A stretch of 64,000 bases of DNA, from NCBI RefSeq assembly GCF_008039555.1, contig NZ_VDUW01000008.1, positions 1 to 64,000 of the forward strand. Direction: 5' to 3'. This stretch comes from Cerasibacillus terrae (GTDB lineage Bacteria > Bacillota > Bacilli > Bacillales > Amphibacillaceae). Of the stretch, positions 62,828-64,000 are shown one piece after another. The notes below the pieces were generated by a model that saw only the letters and a list, made by a program, of their open reading frames with translations, searched no databases and was not told where the DNA came from. Every line of letters begins with the position of its first letter. The first letter of the stretch is position 1. The translations under genes were made by a program, and so were the position numbers.

Positions 62828-64000
62828 TTAAGCTGTTAATTCTTTTGCAGGTCCGAAAAATTCAAAATGACTATCAGATGCAACTACACCATATTGTATT
62901 AAGTTACGATTTATTGCATCCATAAATCCTTCTGGTCCACAGAAATAAAAGGCAGCATCATTTGTTGGTAGAATGGAAGATAACCATTCATAGTCCACAT
63001 ACCCTGTTTTATCACATTGAACTGTTTCTTCTGCTTCACTATATACGGTAAAGCTAGTAACTTGGTTATGTTCTTTCACGATTTCTTGAACACGTTCTTT
63101 CATGGCATGTACTTTCTCATTTCTTGCTGCATGGATAAAGAACACTTCACGGTTTGGTTGTTCTTTAATGACGGTCTCTAACATACTCATCATTGGTGTT
63201 AAACCAACCCCGCCGCTTAGTAAAACAAGTGGTCTTGTATCTTCCAAATCAAGGACGAAATCACCAGATGGTGCACTAATTGGAAGAATACTACCCTCTT
63301 TTACATGTTCATGTAAGTAGTTAGATACAATGCCAGCTGGGCTGTTATCTGTCGCATCTTCTCGTTTTACACTAATACGATAGAATCCTTCTCCAGGTGC
63401 ACAAGAGATGGTATATTGACGTAGATGTGTAAAAGGCTCTCCTTCAATATCAGCTTTTATTGTTAAATATTGACCTGATTCATGATTTGGGAATGGGTTT
63501 CCATCTGCAGGCTCTAAATAGAATGATGTAATCACATCACTTTCAACAACTTTTTTCGTTACTTTGAAGTTTCTAAAGTCAACCCATCCACCTGTGTTTT
63601 CCTCTACCTTTTGGTACATACCTTTTTCTACAGAAATAAAAACGTTTGCAATTTCATTATAGGCTTTTTCCCATGCTTCAATTACTTCTGGTGTTGCTGC
63701 TTCACCTAATACGTCTTTCATTCCTAGTAAGAGGTGTTTTCCAACAATTGGATAATGTTCTGGTTTAATATTTAGACTTCTATGTTTATGAGCAATAGGC
63801 ATGACATGTGGTAAAATGTCCTCAAGACGATCAATATGCGCCGCAGCAGCATAGACAGTATTTGCAAGTGCGTGGGATTGATCTCCTTTTCGTTGGTTTG
63901 TTTGATTGAAGATATTCTTTAATTCTGGATGATTTTTAAACATTAATTGGTAAAATCGAGCAGTAATTTTATTCCCATGTTCTTGTAAAACAGGAACAGT
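62828..64000 (-). CDS. hmp: Flavohemoglobin (nitric oxide dioxygenase), 5' end outside window
   Basis: Hmp oxidises NO to nitrate with O2, FAD and NADPH. The C-terminal ~370 residues plus about 19 upstream codons are visible up to the window edge, so the start is missing. Globin domain to ~residue 115 (FYQLMFKNHPELKNIF), FAD domain with RQYTISCAPGEG, NAD domain with GGVGLTPMMSML and FCGPEGFM. Confidence 0.95.
   Translation of the reverse strand, partial: TVPVLQEHGNKITARFYQLMFKNHPELKNIFNQTNQRKGDQSHALANTVYAAAAHIDRLEDILPHVMPIAHKHRSLNIKPEHYPIVGKHLLLGMKDVLGEAATPEVIEAWEKAYNEIANVFISVEKGMYQKVEENTGGWVDFRNFKVTKKVVESDVITSFYLEPADGNPFPNHESGQYLTIKADIEGEPFTHLRQYTISCAPGEGFYRISVKREDATDNSPAGIVSNYLHEHVKEGSILPISAPSGDFVLDLEDTRPLVLLSGGVGLTPMMSMLETVIKEQPNREVFFIHAARNEKVHAMKERVQEIVKEHNQVTSFTVYSEAEETVQCDKTGYVDYEWLSSILPTNDAAFYFCGPEGFMDAINRNLIQYGVVASDSHFEFFGPAKELTA

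Overview
The window is a low-GC Gram-positive (Bacillaceae) chromosome segment that spans the replication origin. The gene order is the classic Bacillus origin arrangement: rlmH, htrC, walJIHKR, purA, dnaC, rplI, gdpP, yybS on the left; rpsR-ssb-rpsF, ychF, yyaC, spo0J-soj, noc, rsmG-mnmG-mnmE, jag-spoIIIJ-rnpA-rpmH next; then dnaA, dnaN, yaaA, recF, remB, gyrB, gyrA, yaaC, guaB, dacA, pdxS, serS and dck/dgk. Sporulation-linked genes (spo0J, yyaC, spoIIIJ, jag), TTG/GTG starts, a T-box and consensus parS sites all fit an endospore-forming Bacillaceae. The AT-rich codon use suggests a relative of Oceanobacillus or Virgibacillus, but the species cannot be fixed from the sequence alone.

Region 1-4550 is accessory. 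Immediately downstream of rlmH, the classical integration gene of staphylococcal cassette chromosome (SCC) elements, lie decayed pieces. In minus-strand order they are the C-terminus of a large serine recombinase, a 36-codon ORF, a radC-like gene broken by frameshifts and by the 5' end of a group II intron, part of the intron reverse transcriptase, an unidentified frame, a DUF960-like gene and a 26-codon ORF. Intact-looking genes mixed in are a membrane protein and a 270-aa protein resembling DUF6414. I read this as a relic SCC-like cassette outside Staphylococcus.

Region 4.5-25 kb carries cell-wall and housekeeping genes: a PBP4a-type carboxypeptidase, an acetyltransferase, a SLAP-like protein, an ABC exporter, a DnaA-box cluster, HtrA, the WalRK regulon, purA, the replicative helicase, L9, GdpP and YybS. 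At 24.5-27.8 kb a molybdate module (regulator plus modABC) is inserted, followed by a structured non-coding stretch. Region 28-42.4 kb holds ribosomal/SSB genes, chromosome segregation (Spo0J/Soj/Noc with two perfect parS sites) and tRNA modification/membrane insertion genes, all pointing away from the origin.

The origin is bipartite: DnaA boxes and AT-rich DNA at 42.4-43.2 kb before dnaA, and boxes plus an AT-rich unwinding candidate between dnaA and dnaN. A further box cluster lies at 40.1 kb. The right arm (43.2-64 kb) encodes the initiator, clamp, RecF, gyrase, GuaB, PBP5, PdxS (without adjacent PdxT), T-box-controlled SerS, tRNA-Ser, ProC, two deoxynucleoside kinases, tRNA-Arg and a flavohemoglobin cut by the window edge. 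Two ~90-bp MITE-like repeats with shared termini occur at 20.1 and 59.6 kb.
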